Numbered from the stretch's first letter, positions 17,296-26,554 are shown. The stretch: 39,019 nt of DNA from Chloroflexota bacterium (GCA_011523705.1 WTGC01000023.1:1-39019), one strand, 5' to 3'. Notes: generated from the letters alone by a model not told the origin. Numbers and translations are program-made.

Positions 17296-18798
17296 ATGAG
17301 TGAGGGCGCCTGGAGACAGCGACACCAGCCCGCCATTGGCCTGGATTTGCTGCGGCTGCCACTGATCGGGCGGCTCATGCGCGGACGATATGGGAGGCTG
17401 CTGCTGCAAGCGCCTTTCACGCTGGTGGCGCTGGCTTTGGTCATAGACGGCTTCGTCGGTCCGCAATTGGCGGCGCGCAATCTGGCGACGGTCGCGCCCT
17501 GGGTGCATCTGCGCGGCTTTGTGGTTCTGGTCCTGCTGTTGGCTGGCAATCTGGTTTGCATGGGCTGCCCCTTTACGCTGCCGCGCACGCTGGCGAAGCG
17601 GCTTTCAATCAAGGGGCGGCGTTTTCCGCAGCGCCTGCGCAATAAGTGGTTGGCCATCTTCAGCTTGTTCGCGCTATTCTTCGCATATGAATATCTGGAT
17701 TTATGGGCGAGCCCCTGGCTGACCGCCTGGTTGGTTCTCGCCTATTTTGTTGCTTCGTTCCTGCTGGAAGCGGTCTTCAGCGAGTCAGCCTTTTGCAAAT
17801 ATATTTGCCCGCTGGGTTCGTTCAACATGGTGTATTCGACGCTGTCGCCGACGCGCGTCACGGTCAGGTCGCCGGATGTTTGTGCCCGCTGCGTCGGGCA
17901 TGAATGCGTGAATGGGAGTTATGCGCGGGAGGCTGTGATTCGCGTCGACGAGATTCCGATTGGCGCTGGCGCTGAGCGGCGGCAGATTGAAGTGGCGCAT
18001 GGTCCGAGCGGGACCTTGGGCTGCGGCACCGAGTTATTCGCGCCGCAGATGCGGGGGAATTTGGATTGCACGATGTGCCTGGATTGCGTCCGCGCTTGCC
18101 CTCATGACAATGTCAGCTTGTTCACGCGCGGGTCCGGCGCCGAACTGGGACGGGCGGACAGTTGGCCGCGGCGCTGGGACATGTCGCTGCTGGTCATCGC
18201 CCTGGCGTTCATGGGGCTCTCGAATGCCTTTGGCATGGTACCGCCCTATTACGCGCTGCAGGAAGGGCTGGCGCTGCGCCTGGGCATCACGAGCGAGTTT
18301 GTGGCGCTGCTGCTGATCTTCGCCGCGGGGAATCTGCTGCTGCCCGTCCTTGTGGTAGTCGCGGCGGCTTGGCTGGGGCGGGGACTGGCGCGCTTCCGCA
18401 AACGAGACTCGCTGCGCGATACGGTTGCGGCGTTCGCTCCCGCCTTTGTGCCGGTCGGCTTCGGCATCTGGTTCGCCCATTACAGCTTTCACTTATTGGT
18501 GGGGCCCGGCTTGATCGTGCCGGTGATGCAAGAATTTCTCGGCGGCGTCGGCGACTGGGCGCGCTGGAGTTTCAGTCTCGACACGAATCTGATCGGATCA
18601 ATTCAGCTGGTCGTGCTGATCGCGGGATATCTATGGAGCCTGCTGCTGGCGCAGAAGACGGCGCTGCGGCTGTATCGGCGGAGGGCGCTGCTGGGCCTGC
18701 TGCCCTGGGCATTGGTCTTCACGCTGATGATGCTGGCGGCTTGGCAGATTTTCACCATGCCGATGGAGATGCGGGGCACGCTGGAACTTTTTGGCTAG
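17296..18798 (+). CDS. NapH/NosR-like polytopic membrane protein with 4Fe-4S centres
   Basis: The 500-residue protein has several membrane helices. Its cysteine motifs are typical of the NapH/MauN/NosR group: CMGCPF and CKYICPLGSF at membrane-helix ends, CARCVGHEC, and the classic ferredoxin motif CTMCLDCVRACPHDN. The second half is a further set of hydrophobic helices. Such proteins move electrons from the quinol pool to periplasmic reductases or serve enzyme maturation; no partner reductase is next to it, so the role here is open. The start ATG 17296 has only a weak GGCGGCGG site. Its TAG overlaps the TAG of the convergent dioxygenase gene inside a CTAG. Confidence 0.85.
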   Translation: MSEGAWRQRHQPAIGLDLLRLPLIGRLMRGRYGRLLLQAPFTLVALALVIDGFVGPQLAARNLATVAPWVHLRGFVVLVLLLAGNLVCMGCPFTLPRTLAKRLSIKGRRFPQRLRNKWLAIFSLFALFFAYEYLDLWASPWLTAWLVLAYFVASFLLEAVFSESAFCKYICPLGSFNMVYSTLSPTRVTVRSPDVCARCVGHECVNGSYAREAVIRVDEIPIGAGAERRQIEVAHGPSGTLGCGTELFAPQMRGNLDCTMCLDCVRACPHDNVSLFTRGSGAELGRADSWPRRWDMSLLVIALAFMGLSNAFGMVPPYYALQEGLALRLGITSEFVALLLIFAAGNLLLPVLVVVAAAWLGRGLARFRKRDSLRDTVAAFAPAFVPVGFGIWFAHYSFHLLVGPGLIVPVMQEFLGGVGDWARWSFSLDTNLIGSIQLVVLIAGYLWSLLLAQKTALRLYRRRALLGLLPWALVFTLMMLAAWQIFTMPMEMRGTLELFG

Positions 18799-19556
18799 AC
18801 CGGCGGACCGACGCGCGCGCCATTCTGCAGCACGGGCTCGGCGCGCCCCCAAAGTTTCGTGCCATCACGATTCATGATGGGTTCGGCTGAATATTGCGCC
18901 AGGTAGCAGCGGCGATACTGGTCGGTCAGATTGGGACCGCTGCGGTGGAAGGTGCGGCTACTGAAGACGACGATGCTGCCGGCGGGCACGATGGCGGGAA
19001 TGCCCGGGTCATCGCCCTTGTAACCGACCTTGTCGTTGGTACGTTCTTCGATGCTGTGGTCGATGATGTCGTCGGTGGAGCCGCGTCCGTCGCGCGAGTA
19101 GGGCAGGATGAAGACGGCGCCGTTTTCGACCGACATGTCGTCCAGGGCGCACCAGCAGGAGAGATAGGCGCGGTGGTAATGCCCGACGTAGCCTGAATCC
19201 TGGTGCCAGGCGAATTTGGAATCGGAGTCAGCTGCCTTGACCACATATTGTTCGTGGAACAGATAGGCGGTGTCGCCTAGGGTGGCGCGGCAGATCTCCG
19301 CCATCAGATCACTGAAGAGAAACTTGGTCATGATGGGGCTGTCGGCGTCGCGGCCGTGAATAAAATAACGTTTCTTGTAGTGGGTGATGTCGTCGCTGAC
19401 GATGCCCTTGGCTTCCATCTCGCGGTCGCGCGCTTCGACAAAGCGCATACACTCGGAACGCAGCGCGTCGACAATGTTCTCAGGAATCGCCGATTCGAGG
19501 ATGAAATAACCTTCGCGCTGAAATTGTTCCACTTGTTCGCGTGAGACGAGCGGCAT
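18795..19556 (-). CDS. Phytanoyl-CoA dioxygenase (PhyH)-family Fe(II)/2-oxoglutarate oxygenase
   Basis: The 253-residue product fits the PhyH family. The facial metal site is seen as WHQDSGY (His and Asp) and the later TFHRSGPN (second His), followed by Arg in RRCYLAQYS that would bind 2-oxoglutarate. The family hydroxylates a wide range of small molecules, and the substrate is unknown here. The frame is open to 19589, but ATG 19556 is chosen because AAAGGAG lies just upstream and MPLVSREQVEQF is a typical start. It converges with the Fe-S protein gene and shares a palindromic CTAG stop with it. It is divergent from the sulfatase. Confidence 0.9.
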   Translation of the reverse strand: MPLVSREQVEQFQREGYFILESAIPENIVDALRSECMRFVEARDREMEAKGIVSDDITHYKKRYFIHGRDADSPIMTKFLFSDLMAEICRATLGDTAYLFHEQYVVKAADSDSKFAWHQDSGYVGHYHRAYLSCWCALDDMSVENGAVFILPYSRDGRGSTDDIIDHSIEERTNDKVGYKGDDPGIPAIVPAGSIVVFSSRTFHRSGPNLTDQYRRCYLAQYSAEPIMNRDGTKLWGRAEPVLQNGARVGPPV

Positions 19557-19657
19557 AAGCTTCGCTCCTTTATGGGAATCTTTGGGCAATTCTACACAGT
19601 TGCGAGGCCGAATGCCAGCGAGCTAAGGCAGGGGGCAATGGATTCATTTTGTTTCTC

Positions 19658-19684
19658 CACCGAGTACACCGAGTACACCGAGGG
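19658..19684. repeat. Short tandem repeat family D (acaccgagt units)
   Basis: ccaccgagt followed by two further 9-bp acaccgagt-type units lies upstream of the sulfatase. The same 26-bp string occurs at 23952-23977 upstream of holB. A fragment of repeat family A (ccagcgagctaagg, 19615-19628) lies just before it. Function is unknown. Confidence 0.75.
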
Positions 19685-19752
19685 CGCGTCTATAGATTTT
19701 GATCTGTTGGGTTACACTTGAGCGGATTGGTCGGAAGCGCAGTGAATCGTAT

Positions 19753-21141
19753 ATGAATCAGCGACCGAATATCCTGCTATTCCTCACCGACGATCATGGC
19801 GCCTGGGCGAATGGCTGCTATGGCAATGGCGAAGTGCAGACGCCGACGCTGGATGCGCTGGCGGCGCGGGGGACGCGCTTCCGCCATGCCTTCACGCCCA
19901 CGCCGGTTTGCTCGCCGGCGCGCGCCAACCTGCTCACCGGCAAGGCGGCGTCGCAGGTGGGCATCCACGACTGGCTGCAAGAATGGATTCCGGAAGTTGG
20001 CGAGCGCGATTGGCTGGGCGGGACGCGGACGCTATTCGATTATTTGTCGGCAGGCGGCTATCACTGCGGCTTGAGCGGCAAATGGCATCTCGGGCAATCG
20101 CACTTGCCGCCGCGCGGCGCCGATTATCACTTTGGGCTGCCTGGCTGGCAGGGCAGTCACAACGGGTCCTATACCTACGCGCGCAACGGTGAAATGGTTG
20201 AGCTGGTCGGCAACAAGTCGACCATCATCACCGACCATGCGATTGAGTTTCTCGATACGGCGCCCGGTGACAGACCCTTTTTCCTCAATATTGGTTATAT
20301 CGCCACCCATTCGCCTTATCGTCAGCAGGAGCACGATCGGCGGCAGACAGCGAAATATGAGAACTGCGCCTTTGACGAGATTCCGCCGTGGAAAGCGCAT
20401 CCCTGGCTGAAAAATGAGGGCGGCGGCAACGAACTCAGCGAGGCAGAACTGCGGGATCGTTACATCGGTTACTATGCGGCAGTGACCGAGATCGACGAGA
20501 ATATCGCGCGGGTCATCGCCGCACTAAAAGCACGCGGGCAATGGGAGAATACCATCATCATCTACAGCTCCGATCATGGCTGCGCCATTGGGCATCGGGG
20601 CTTCTTCGGCAAGGGCAACAGCACACGCCCGCTGAATATGTATGAGGTATCGCTGCGCGTGCCGCTGATCATCGCGGGGCCGGGCGTCGAGGCGCAGGTC
20701 ATTGATGAATATGTCGATCATTGCGATACCTTTCAAACGATTTGCGCGCTGGCCGGCCTTGACCTGCCCGCCGATGAGATCTTTGCCGGCGAATCATACG
20801 AGCCGCTGCTGCGCGGGGAGCGGATGGCTTGGGAAAATACGCGCTACGGCGAATATGGCGACTTGCGCATGATCCGCGATGAGCGTTGGAAACTGGTTTG
20901 GCGCTATCCGTCTGGTCCGCATGATTTATTTGATTTGAAGGCGGATCCGGCTGAATTGGAGAATGTCTTTGAGGCGCATCCGCAGGTGGCGGCCGCGTAC
21001 AAGGCGCGGCTGGACGCCTGGTATGCCGAGCGCAATGTGGCGGCGCTGTCGGGCTTGCGCGTCAAGGAGCTGCCGCTGCACAACCACAAGGAAGCCTGGC
21101 GCGATGGCGAGCGTGAGGGGCGTGGCTTGCAGGTGTATTGA
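19753..21141 (+). CDS. Sulfatase (formylglycine-dependent, Cys type)
   Basis: The 462-residue enzyme belongs to the alkaline-phosphatase-like sulfatases. It opens with the metal-binding NILLFLTDDHG (Asp13, Asp14). CSPARANLLTG (Cys53) is the C-x-P-x-R signature whose Cys is converted to formylglycine. SGKWHLG and YSSDHGCAIG carry further active-site residues. It hydrolyses sulfate esters; overall it resembles glycan- or choline-sulfatase-type enzymes, but the substrate is not readable. There is no signal peptide, so it appears cytoplasmic. A Cys-type signature can be matured by the anaerobic maturase at 32662-33966. The start ATG 19753 is chosen at MNQRPNILL; the frame is open to 19699. Confidence 0.93.
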   Translation: MNQRPNILLFLTDDHGAWANGCYGNGEVQTPTLDALAARGTRFRHAFTPTPVCSPARANLLTGKAASQVGIHDWLQEWIPEVGERDWLGGTRTLFDYLSAGGYHCGLSGKWHLGQSHLPPRGADYHFGLPGWQGSHNGSYTYARNGEMVELVGNKSTIITDHAIEFLDTAPGDRPFFLNIGYIATHSPYRQQEHDRRQTAKYENCAFDEIPPWKAHPWLKNEGGGNELSEAELRDRYIGYYAAVTEIDENIARVIAALKARGQWENTIIIYSSDHGCAIGHRGFFGKGNSTRPLNMYEVSLRVPLIIAGPGVEAQVIDEYVDHCDTFQTICALAGLDLPADEIFAGESYEPLLRGERMAWENTRYGEYGDLRMIRDERWKLVWRYPSGPHDLFDLKADPAELENVFEAHPQVAAAYKARLDAWYAERNVAALSGLRVKELPLHNHKEAWRDGEREGRGLQVY

Positions 21142-21188
21142 GTTGAGGAGTCCCTTCATTGTGCGCGCCAATTAGGAAGTCGTGTTGG

Positions 21189-21257
21189 GGGCGAGCCACC
21201 GGCTCGCCCGTACGAAAAGTGCATCTCGGCGGGCGACCTGATAGGTCGCCCCTACAG
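21189..21257. repeat. Mixed double-hairpin repeat (family C plus family B halves)
   Basis: A family C hairpin, GGGCGAGCC-acc-GGCTCGCCC (21189-21209), is followed 21 bp later by a family B hairpin, GGGCGACCT-gat-AGGTCGCCC (21231-21251), with the family B end ctacag. It fills most of the 164-bp gap between the convergent sulfatase and Ig/PPC genes and could act as a bidirectional transcription block. Confidence 0.75.
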
Positions 21258-21305
21258 TATCCCAAGTTGGTGAAGACGGAAGAGATGCGCGTTCCAGTTG
21301 CTAGA

Positions 21306-23831
21306 TCAGGGTCGCTCGAGGGAGACGTCCAGGGCGATGCCGTCGTCGTAGCCGAATTTTTCCAGGGTGACGACTACGGTGCCGCTCATGGGCGTCACAA
21401 AGGCGAGCGGCAGTTCGTCCGGGACGCCCATCGTGCTGTAGGACATCACTTCCATGCCGTCGATGGTCGCCGTCACGTAGAGGTCTTCCACATCGCCGTA
21501 GATCACTTCCAGATTGAGGATGAGCAGTTCGTCTTCAGCGGCGTCGAAGACGACCAGGTCGCGGATGGCTTTGTCGTTGAGCGCGATGGTGACGGCGCCA
21601 TCATCCAGCGAATGAACCGGATTGCGCGAGACGGTGACCGTTCCCGCGCCGCTCGCGCCCTCGTCAAAGGTCGAGACAGCGAGGATGTAGCTTGCCGCGC
21701 GGTCGAAAATCAAGTTGCTCAATTCGGCGTCAAAGCCCGATCCGCTGTCATCGTCGAAGGCGAATTCCTCGCCGGCGGGGGATACCACCTGCAACAGCGT
21801 ATCGAGGGCGCCGCCGTCAACTGAAATGGTGAGACTGTCGCCGGTTTCTACGGGCAGGCGGTAGTAATGCGCCGGCATTTCCTCGCTCAGAGCAAAGTTG
21901 ACATCGGCGTCGAAGCGGATTGGTTGCGGTTCGACCGGCGTGATTGCGACGGTGAAGTCGCCAGATACAGCGCCTTGGGGCATCATCAGCGGCGCCGCGC
22001 TGATCGCCAGGCGGTAGCTGCCGCTGTATGGCAGGGACAGCGGACCGATGATGACGTCTTTCTGCCCGCGACTGTCGTCATTGAATGCGAGTTCAATATC
22101 ATCGCGGTCGATGAGCGCGGCCGCCGGATCGAAGTCCGACGAGGCCAAGCGGATGAGCGTAAACTGCCCGGCGTTGCCCTCAAATGAAATCTCAGCCGCC
22201 CCGTCGACCAGGTTGCCCGTGATCGTCTCGGACTCGGCGACTATCGCAGCGGTGTCGGTGGGCGCTGGCTTGGCGATCGCGGTCAAGATGACGGCCGGCT
22301 GGTTGCCGCTCGCGCGCAATATGTTGACGCGGTAATCGCCCGGCTGGTCGCCTTCGCCTGTGAGCAATTCCAGCGTCACCAAGCCGTTCTCATCGGCGGT
22401 CTTTTCGGTCGTGTAAACGGATGCGCCGGCGAAAACGACATCAACGGTGACCGTTTCGTCCGCGCGCAGATGACGCACGGTGACGAGATGGCTGGCGCCG
22501 ATGGGAGCCTCTTGCGGCTCAATCGAGGCGACGGCGTCGGGAACGGGGATTTCTTCTTCTTCCGATGGCGCTGCGCTCAGCGGATCCATTTCGTCTTCGG
22601 CGGCGGTGACCTCGAAAGTCGCGCTGGCCAGAAGACCGCCTCCGTCTTGGGCGCGAATTTCGATGGTATAGAGGCCCGGGTCGTCTTCATCGGTGCTGGA
22701 AACAGTCAAGCTGAAGGCGCCGGCGGCATCGGCTTGCCGCGCCGCGATATACTCCTCGGCGCCGCTGGGATCGAGGATGACAAGCGTGATGGTCTGCTCG
22801 GCGGCCAAGCCTGCAACCGCAATGCTGTGCCGTGTGCCGATGGCGCCCTGCGGCGGATCGACAACAGCGCTGACCATGGATTCGGCGCGCTCAACCTCGC
22901 CGATGCTTAGTGGCGCGCTGGCGAGCAGATCGCCTTCGACGAAAATCTGCAGGTCGTATACGCCGTCGGCCAATTCAGAAGGTATGTTGTATTCCAGGAT
23001 GGACACGCCGTCGCTGGAGGCGCGCGCCATGACCGTATCGATGAGCACATTGTCTGCGCCGATGATTTGCGCGGTTACACTGTCGAAGGCGGCCAATCCG
23101 CCGACCGCGATCTCGACCGCGGCGCCCGCTTCGGCCGCTCCTGGCTTTATGGTCACGGTAACATCGCGCTCCGGACGGGGCAGGATGGTGAGAAAGCCGG
23201 CGGCGCTCAGGTCGCCCGCTTCGTCGTAGACCGCTATCGCATGCAAGCCCGGCGCGTCGCCGTCTTCGGCGAAGATTTCGATTTCGATGAGGCCGTCGCG
23301 ATTGCTGGTATGTGAACGGCGATAGACTACCTGGAAGGTTTCGCGGGCGGTGAGTTCAACGGTGTATTGCGTGAGCGGCTTGAGCGCGGCGATGCGCAGC
23401 GTTTGCGTTTTGCCGAAGGGAACGGTTTGTGGCGACACGGTGACATCGCCCAGGATTTCGCCGCTCTCGGGGGTGGGCGCGGCCTCGGTCAGCGTGAAGT
23501 CGCCGCTGGCAATCTGCTCGCCGAGGAGGAGCACCCGCAGTTGGTAGGCGCCGGGCGCGTCGCCTTCAGTGCTGCTGATGGGATATGGTATGTGACCGGC
23601 TTGGTCGCTGGTTCCTTCGCTGCTGAAGACGACTTCGCCTTCAAACAGGATCTGGATCGAATAGCGCGTATCCGGCTGCAAGCCATCGATTTCAATCGTG
23701 AAGACGGCTTTTTCCACTTCGCCCGAAGCCGGCGAAATGTTCACCGTCGGCGTATCCTGCGCCATCGCGGCCGCTGCGAGCAGGGCGATGAGGAGGCATA
23801 GACGAAGGAAGCGCGCAATCCGGGATTGCAT
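21306..23831 (-). CDS. Secreted multidomain protein: five Ig-like repeats plus PPC-type domains
   Basis: The 841-residue protein has a signal peptide (about 1-24, cleavage after AMA). Five repeats of about 85-90 residues follow, near 28-115, 128-216, 223-312, 319-408 and 433-520. Each contains a Gly-Leu turn and an EGDxPGxY-type acidic motif, as in bacterial Ig-like domains. The C-terminal third has three beta-sandwich units resembling PPC domains (about 535-632, 640-735 and 742-840), with Asp-rich loops such as FNDDSRG and FDDDSGSGFD that may bind calcium. There is no anchor or catalytic site. It is likely a surface or secreted adhesive protein. The start ATG 23831 has AAAGGA at suitable spacing and is preferred over the open frame to 23852. 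Confidence 0.85.
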   Translation of the reverse strand: MQSRIARFLRLCLLIALLAAAAMAQDTPTVNISPASGEVEKAVFTIEIDGLQPDTRYSIQILFEGEVVFSSEGTSDQAGHIPYPISSTEGDAPGAYQLRVLLLGEQIASGDFTLTEAAPTPESGEILGDVTVSPQTVPFGKTQTLRIAALKPLTQYTVELTARETFQVVYRRSHTSNRDGLIEIEIFAEDGDAPGLHAIAVYDEAGDLSAAGFLTILPRPERDVTVTIKPGAAEAGAAVEIAVGGLAAFDSVTAQIIGADNVLIDTVMARASSDGVSILEYNIPSELADGVYDLQIFVEGDLLASAPLSIGEVERAESMVSAVVDPPQGAIGTRHSIAVAGLAAEQTITLVILDPSGAEEYIAARQADAAGAFSLTVSSTDEDDPGLYTIEIRAQDGGGLLASATFEVTAAEDEMDPLSAAPSEEEEIPVPDAVASIEPQEAPIGASHLVTVRHLRADETVTVDVVFAGASVYTTEKTADENGLVTLELLTGEGDQPGDYRVNILRASGNQPAVILTAIAKPAPTDTAAIVAESETITGNLVDGAAEISFEGNAGQFTLIRLASSDFDPAAALIDRDDIELAFNDDSRGQKDVIIGPLSLPYSGSYRLAISAAPLMMPQGAVSGDFTVAITPVEPQPIRFDADVNFALSEEMPAHYYRLPVETGDSLTISVDGGALDTLLQVVSPAGEEFAFDDDSGSGFDAELSNLIFDRAASYILAVSTFDEGASGAGTVTVSRNPVHSLDDGAVTIALNDKAIRDLVVFDAAEDELLILNLEVIYGDVEDLYVTATIDGMEVMSYSTMGVPDELPLAFVTPMSGTVVVTLEKFGYDDGIALDVSLERP

Positions 23832-23951
23832 AGAAGAATCCTTTGCTGCCAATTGCGTTCCACGATCAATACTACCGTCATTTTAGTCGGCGCACGGTCG
23901 GATTTGTAGGGAAAAGGCAATACGGGCGCGGGGTTCTGAAAGAAATTGTGA

Positions 23952-23977
23952 CCACCGAGTACACCGAGTACACCGAG
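23952..23977. repeat. Short tandem repeat family D copy
   Basis: This is the same 26-bp string of acaccgagt-type units as at 19658-19684, here about 76 bp upstream of the holB promoter. The rest of the 256-bp gap between the Ig/PPC gene and holB shows only the promoter. Confidence 0.75.
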
Positions 23978-24052
23978 TGCAACGAGAGTCTCGCCAGAAC
24001 GATGGGGCGCCGTCCATCGACGACCGTAGGCTCTCCTTTGGCGGAGCGCGGT

Positions 24053-24081
24053 TTCACTTGGCTTGATTGTCGCAGTATAAT
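24053..24081 (+). promoter_or_regulatory. Strong sigma-70-type promoter of holB, apparently leaderless
   Basis: TTCACT (24053-24058), a 17-bp spacer and a perfect TATAAT (24076-24081) lie just before ATG 24088. Only six bases separate the -10 box from the start codon, so the transcript would begin at or next to the ATG with no ribosome binding site. Confidence 0.75.
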
Positions 24082-24087
24082 GCGCGC

Positions 24088-25104
24088 ATGAGTGGCGAAA
24101 TCACGGCGGCAAGCTGGGGCATCATTGGGCATGACTGGGCGGCCGATTTGCTGCGGCGCAGTCTGCTGCATCGGCGGCAGCGACACGCGTATCTCATCAG
24201 CGGGGCGCCGTCGCTGGGCAAGCGCGCCTTGGCGCTGGCTTTCGCCAAAGCGCTCAACTGCGAGCATGGCGCTATTGTCGGGCGGCCCTGCGGCGCCTGC
24301 CGTTCTTGCCGCGCGATCAGCCGCGGGCATGACCCCGACCTCATTATGGCAAAGGGCGAAGATGGCGCGCCGCTGAGGATTGAAGCGATCCGTGATGTCT
24401 CGCGATTGCTGGCGCTGAAGCCCTACGCGGCGCGTTACCGGATCGCCATTTTTGAGGACTTTGACTTGGTCGCGCCTCAAGCGCAGGACGCTTTGCTGAA
24501 AACGTTGGAGGAACCGGCGGCGCAAGCCATCATGATCTTATTGGCGAGTTCGCCCGAGCGCGTATTGCCGACGATCCGCAGTCGCGCGCAGGCGATCCCG
24601 CTGCGCCCGGCGCCGCTGCAGCTGATCAAGACCGTGCTGGTCGCGCGGGGCTGCGATGAAGAGCGCGCCGATCTAATCGCGCTCTTGAGCAGCGGACGCA
24701 TCGGCTGGGCGCTGAAAGCCATCGAGGATGACGCGCTCCTTGCATTCCGGCGGGAGATGCTTGACGAACTGCACGAGATCGTTGAGGGGAGGCGACTGAC
24801 GCGTCTCAAAGCGGCCGAGCGCTTGAGCCAGCGCGTGGGAAAAGACAAGGCGGCTTTGCGCGATATCCTCGAGATCTGGCTCACCTATTGGCGCGATGTG
24901 TTGCTGCAAAGTCATGACTGTCCGGTCAAGCCCTGCAATAGCGACCGCGCTGACGAGATTCGTTCCTTGGCGGCGCGGACTTCGGCGAAGGACGTTCAGG
25001 GCGCGCTGGTCGCGACGCGGCGGACGATGGACGCGCTGGTGACCAATGCCAATATCAGGCTGGCGCTGGATGCGCTGCTGCTGGATTATCCGGGGCTTCA
25101 ATAG
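24088..25104 (+). CDS. holB: DNA polymerase III subunit delta' (clamp-loader)
   Basis: The 338-residue AAA+ protein resembles delta'/tau clamp-loader subunits. It has GAPSLGKR (39-46) at the Walker A position and a zinc module with Cys58, Cys68, Cys71 and Cys74 (CGACRSC). IFEDFDLVAPQAQDALLKTLEEPA covers the Walker B/sensor region, and the SRC-like stretch is TIRSRAQAI. It helps load the beta clamp during replication. The true start is ATG 24088 (MSGEITAASWG), set by the TATAAT six bases upstream, although the frame extends to 24067. Its stop is 9 bp from the convergent oxidoreductase gene. Confidence 0.9.
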   Translation: MSGEITAASWGIIGHDWAADLLRRSLLHRRQRHAYLISGAPSLGKRALALAFAKALNCEHGAIVGRPCGACRSCRAISRGHDPDLIMAKGEDGAPLRIEAIRDVSRLLALKPYAARYRIAIFEDFDLVAPQAQDALLKTLEEPAAQAIMILLASSPERVLPTIRSRAQAIPLRPAPLQLIKTVLVARGCDEERADLIALLSSGRIGWALKAIEDDALLAFRREMLDELHEIVEGRRLTRLKAAERLSQRVGKDKAALRDILEIWLTYWRDVLLQSHDCPVKPCNSDRADEIRSLAARTSAKDVQGALVATRRTMDALVTNANIRLALDALLLDYPGLQ

Positions 25105-25113
25105 CGTACTGAC

Positions 25114-26151
25114 CTAGTCAATCGGGATCCAGTTGGCTGGCTTCTGTTCCGCTTCCAGGATGGAATCCGGCGCCAGCACAATCTTGCCGAAGCCGGGTTC
25201 TTTTTCCATTTTGCGGTGGGCTTTGCGCGCCTGGCTCAAGGGCAGGACTTGGTCCACCAGCGGTTTGTAGGCGCCCTTGGCCAGATTTTTTAGCAGAGAT
25301 TCGCCGTCTTTGGGCTTGAAGGCGCCGTATGAGCCGACGATGCTGAGGTTCCTCAGATAGAGGTCCATGGCGTCCAAGCGGGCTTGCGGCTTGCGCAGGA
25401 CGCCAGCAATGACAAGGCGACCGCCGTGCTCGAGCATCGCCAGCGATTCCACCAGGTTGAGTTCGTCGCGACAATGGAGGACGAGGCTGGCGCCGCGCTC
25501 ATCGGTCGCTACCTTGACTTGCCGGACAAGATCATCGCCGGCGTCTTCAAGCACGACGTCAGCGCCGATTTCTTTAAGTTTGGCCGCGAAACCGCTCCGG
25601 CTGATGGCGATGACTTTGGCGCCGCGCGCGCCGGCGATCTGAATGACGGATGCGCCGACGCATCCGGCCGCGCCGCGAATGACCACGCGGTCCACTTTTT
25701 TGAGTCTGCCAGTGGTTACCAGGGCGAGATGGGCATCGGCGAAGCTGGCGCCAGCGGCCACCGCCGACTGGTAATCGACTTCGTCCGGCAGCGGGATCAA
25801 CTGGTCGGCGGGGACGGCGCAATACTCGGCGTAGCTCCCGTTGATTTCGCGCCCCAGCCCTTCGTGGCAGGCGAAGACGCGGGCGCCGATCTCCCAGCCT
25901 TTGACGTCGTCTGCGAGCGCTACGATTTTGCCGGCCAAATCGGCGCCGAGGATATGCGGCATCGGCTTGCGGATGATCAGGCGGCCACTGCGCAAGTGCA
26001 AATCACAGGGGTTCACGGATGCCGCGTGCACCTTGACCAAGGCCTGGCCCGGCCCGGGCGCCGGTTTGCGGATTCGTGTCACCTTGAGAACGCGCGGTTT
26101 GCCGATATTCTCCATGATGATGGCGCGCATGGATTCGCCGCTGAGTGCCAT
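25114..26151 (-). CDS. MDR-family NAD(P)-dependent oxidoreductase (quinone oxidoreductase-like)
   Basis: The 345-residue product is a medium-chain dehydrogenase. The GroES-like half contains VKVHAASVNPCDLHLRSG and ILGADLAGKIVA. The Rossmann half has the nucleotide-binding GAAGCVGASVIQIAGARGAKVIAIS. The structural-zinc cysteine cluster of alcohol dehydrogenases is missing, which points to the zinc-free quinone reductase branch. Substrate is unknown. The start may be ATG 26151 or, equally plausibly, ATG 26130 (MRAIIMENIGKP), which matches family N-termini better; neither has a strong ribosome binding site. It follows DUF2277 by 69 bp on the same strand and may be co-transcribed with it. Confidence 0.9.
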   Translation of the reverse strand: MALSGESMRAIIMENIGKPRVLKVTRIRKPAPGPGQALVKVHAASVNPCDLHLRSGRLIIRKPMPHILGADLAGKIVALADDVKGWEIGARVFACHEGLGREINGSYAEYCAVPADQLIPLPDEVDYQSAVAAGASFADAHLALVTTGRLKKVDRVVIRGAAGCVGASVIQIAGARGAKVIAISRSGFAAKLKEIGADVVLEDAGDDLVRQVKVATDERGASLVLHCRDELNLVESLAMLEHGGRLVIAGVLRKPQARLDAMDLYLRNLSIVGSYGAFKPKDGESLLKNLAKGAYKPLVDQVLPLSQARKAHRKMEKEPGFGKIVLAPDSILEAEQKPANWIPID

Positions 26152-26220
26152 TGCCGTTTCCCGTTTGGCGCTGCCGTATCCCGCCGTAGTCTAGCGCAAG
26201 GGCTGGGGGCTGTAAACGGC

Positions 26221-26493
26221 TTATGCCGTCCGGAAGCGGCGGGCGTTGCGGGCGCGGGCTTTGGCGATTTCGGCTCCCCGGTCGCGGGGCGGCGCCTTCG
26301 TCTCCAGCGAATCGAGCAGGGTCGTTGTCGCGGCTGCGATTTCGGCGACAGCCCGCTTGAAGGCGGCTTCGTTGGCGGCGGAGGGCGACCGGTAACCGCT
26401 GACTTTGCGCACATATTGCAGCGCAGCCGCTTCGACATCAGCGGGGCTGCTGGGTGGGTCATAGTTGAAGAGCGTTCGAATGTTGCGGCACAT
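26221..26493 (-). CDS. DUF2277 family protein
   Basis: The 90-residue product begins MCRNIRTLFNYDPP and continues with AALQYVRKVSGYRSPSAANEAAF and a basic C-terminus. This matches DUF2277, a small conserved family of unknown function seen in Chloroflexota, Actinobacteria and proteobacteria. The start ATG 26493 has a weak GGAA site. It lies directly upstream of the oxidoreductase on the same strand. Confidence 0.87.
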   Translation of the reverse strand: MCRNIRTLFNYDPPSSPADVEAAALQYVRKVSGYRSPSAANEAAFKRAVAEIAAATTTLLDSLETKAPPRDRGAEIAKARARNARRFRTA

Positions 26494-26554
26494 GGGCAGT
26501 TCCGTCTTCCAAGTATTTCAAAGTCAGCGAGTGGAATCCTGATTCGTCACTATT

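Noticed and set aside
19658..19684. A CRISPR-like short repeat
   Set aside because: The units are contiguous 9-bp repeats without spacers, and no cas gene is present.
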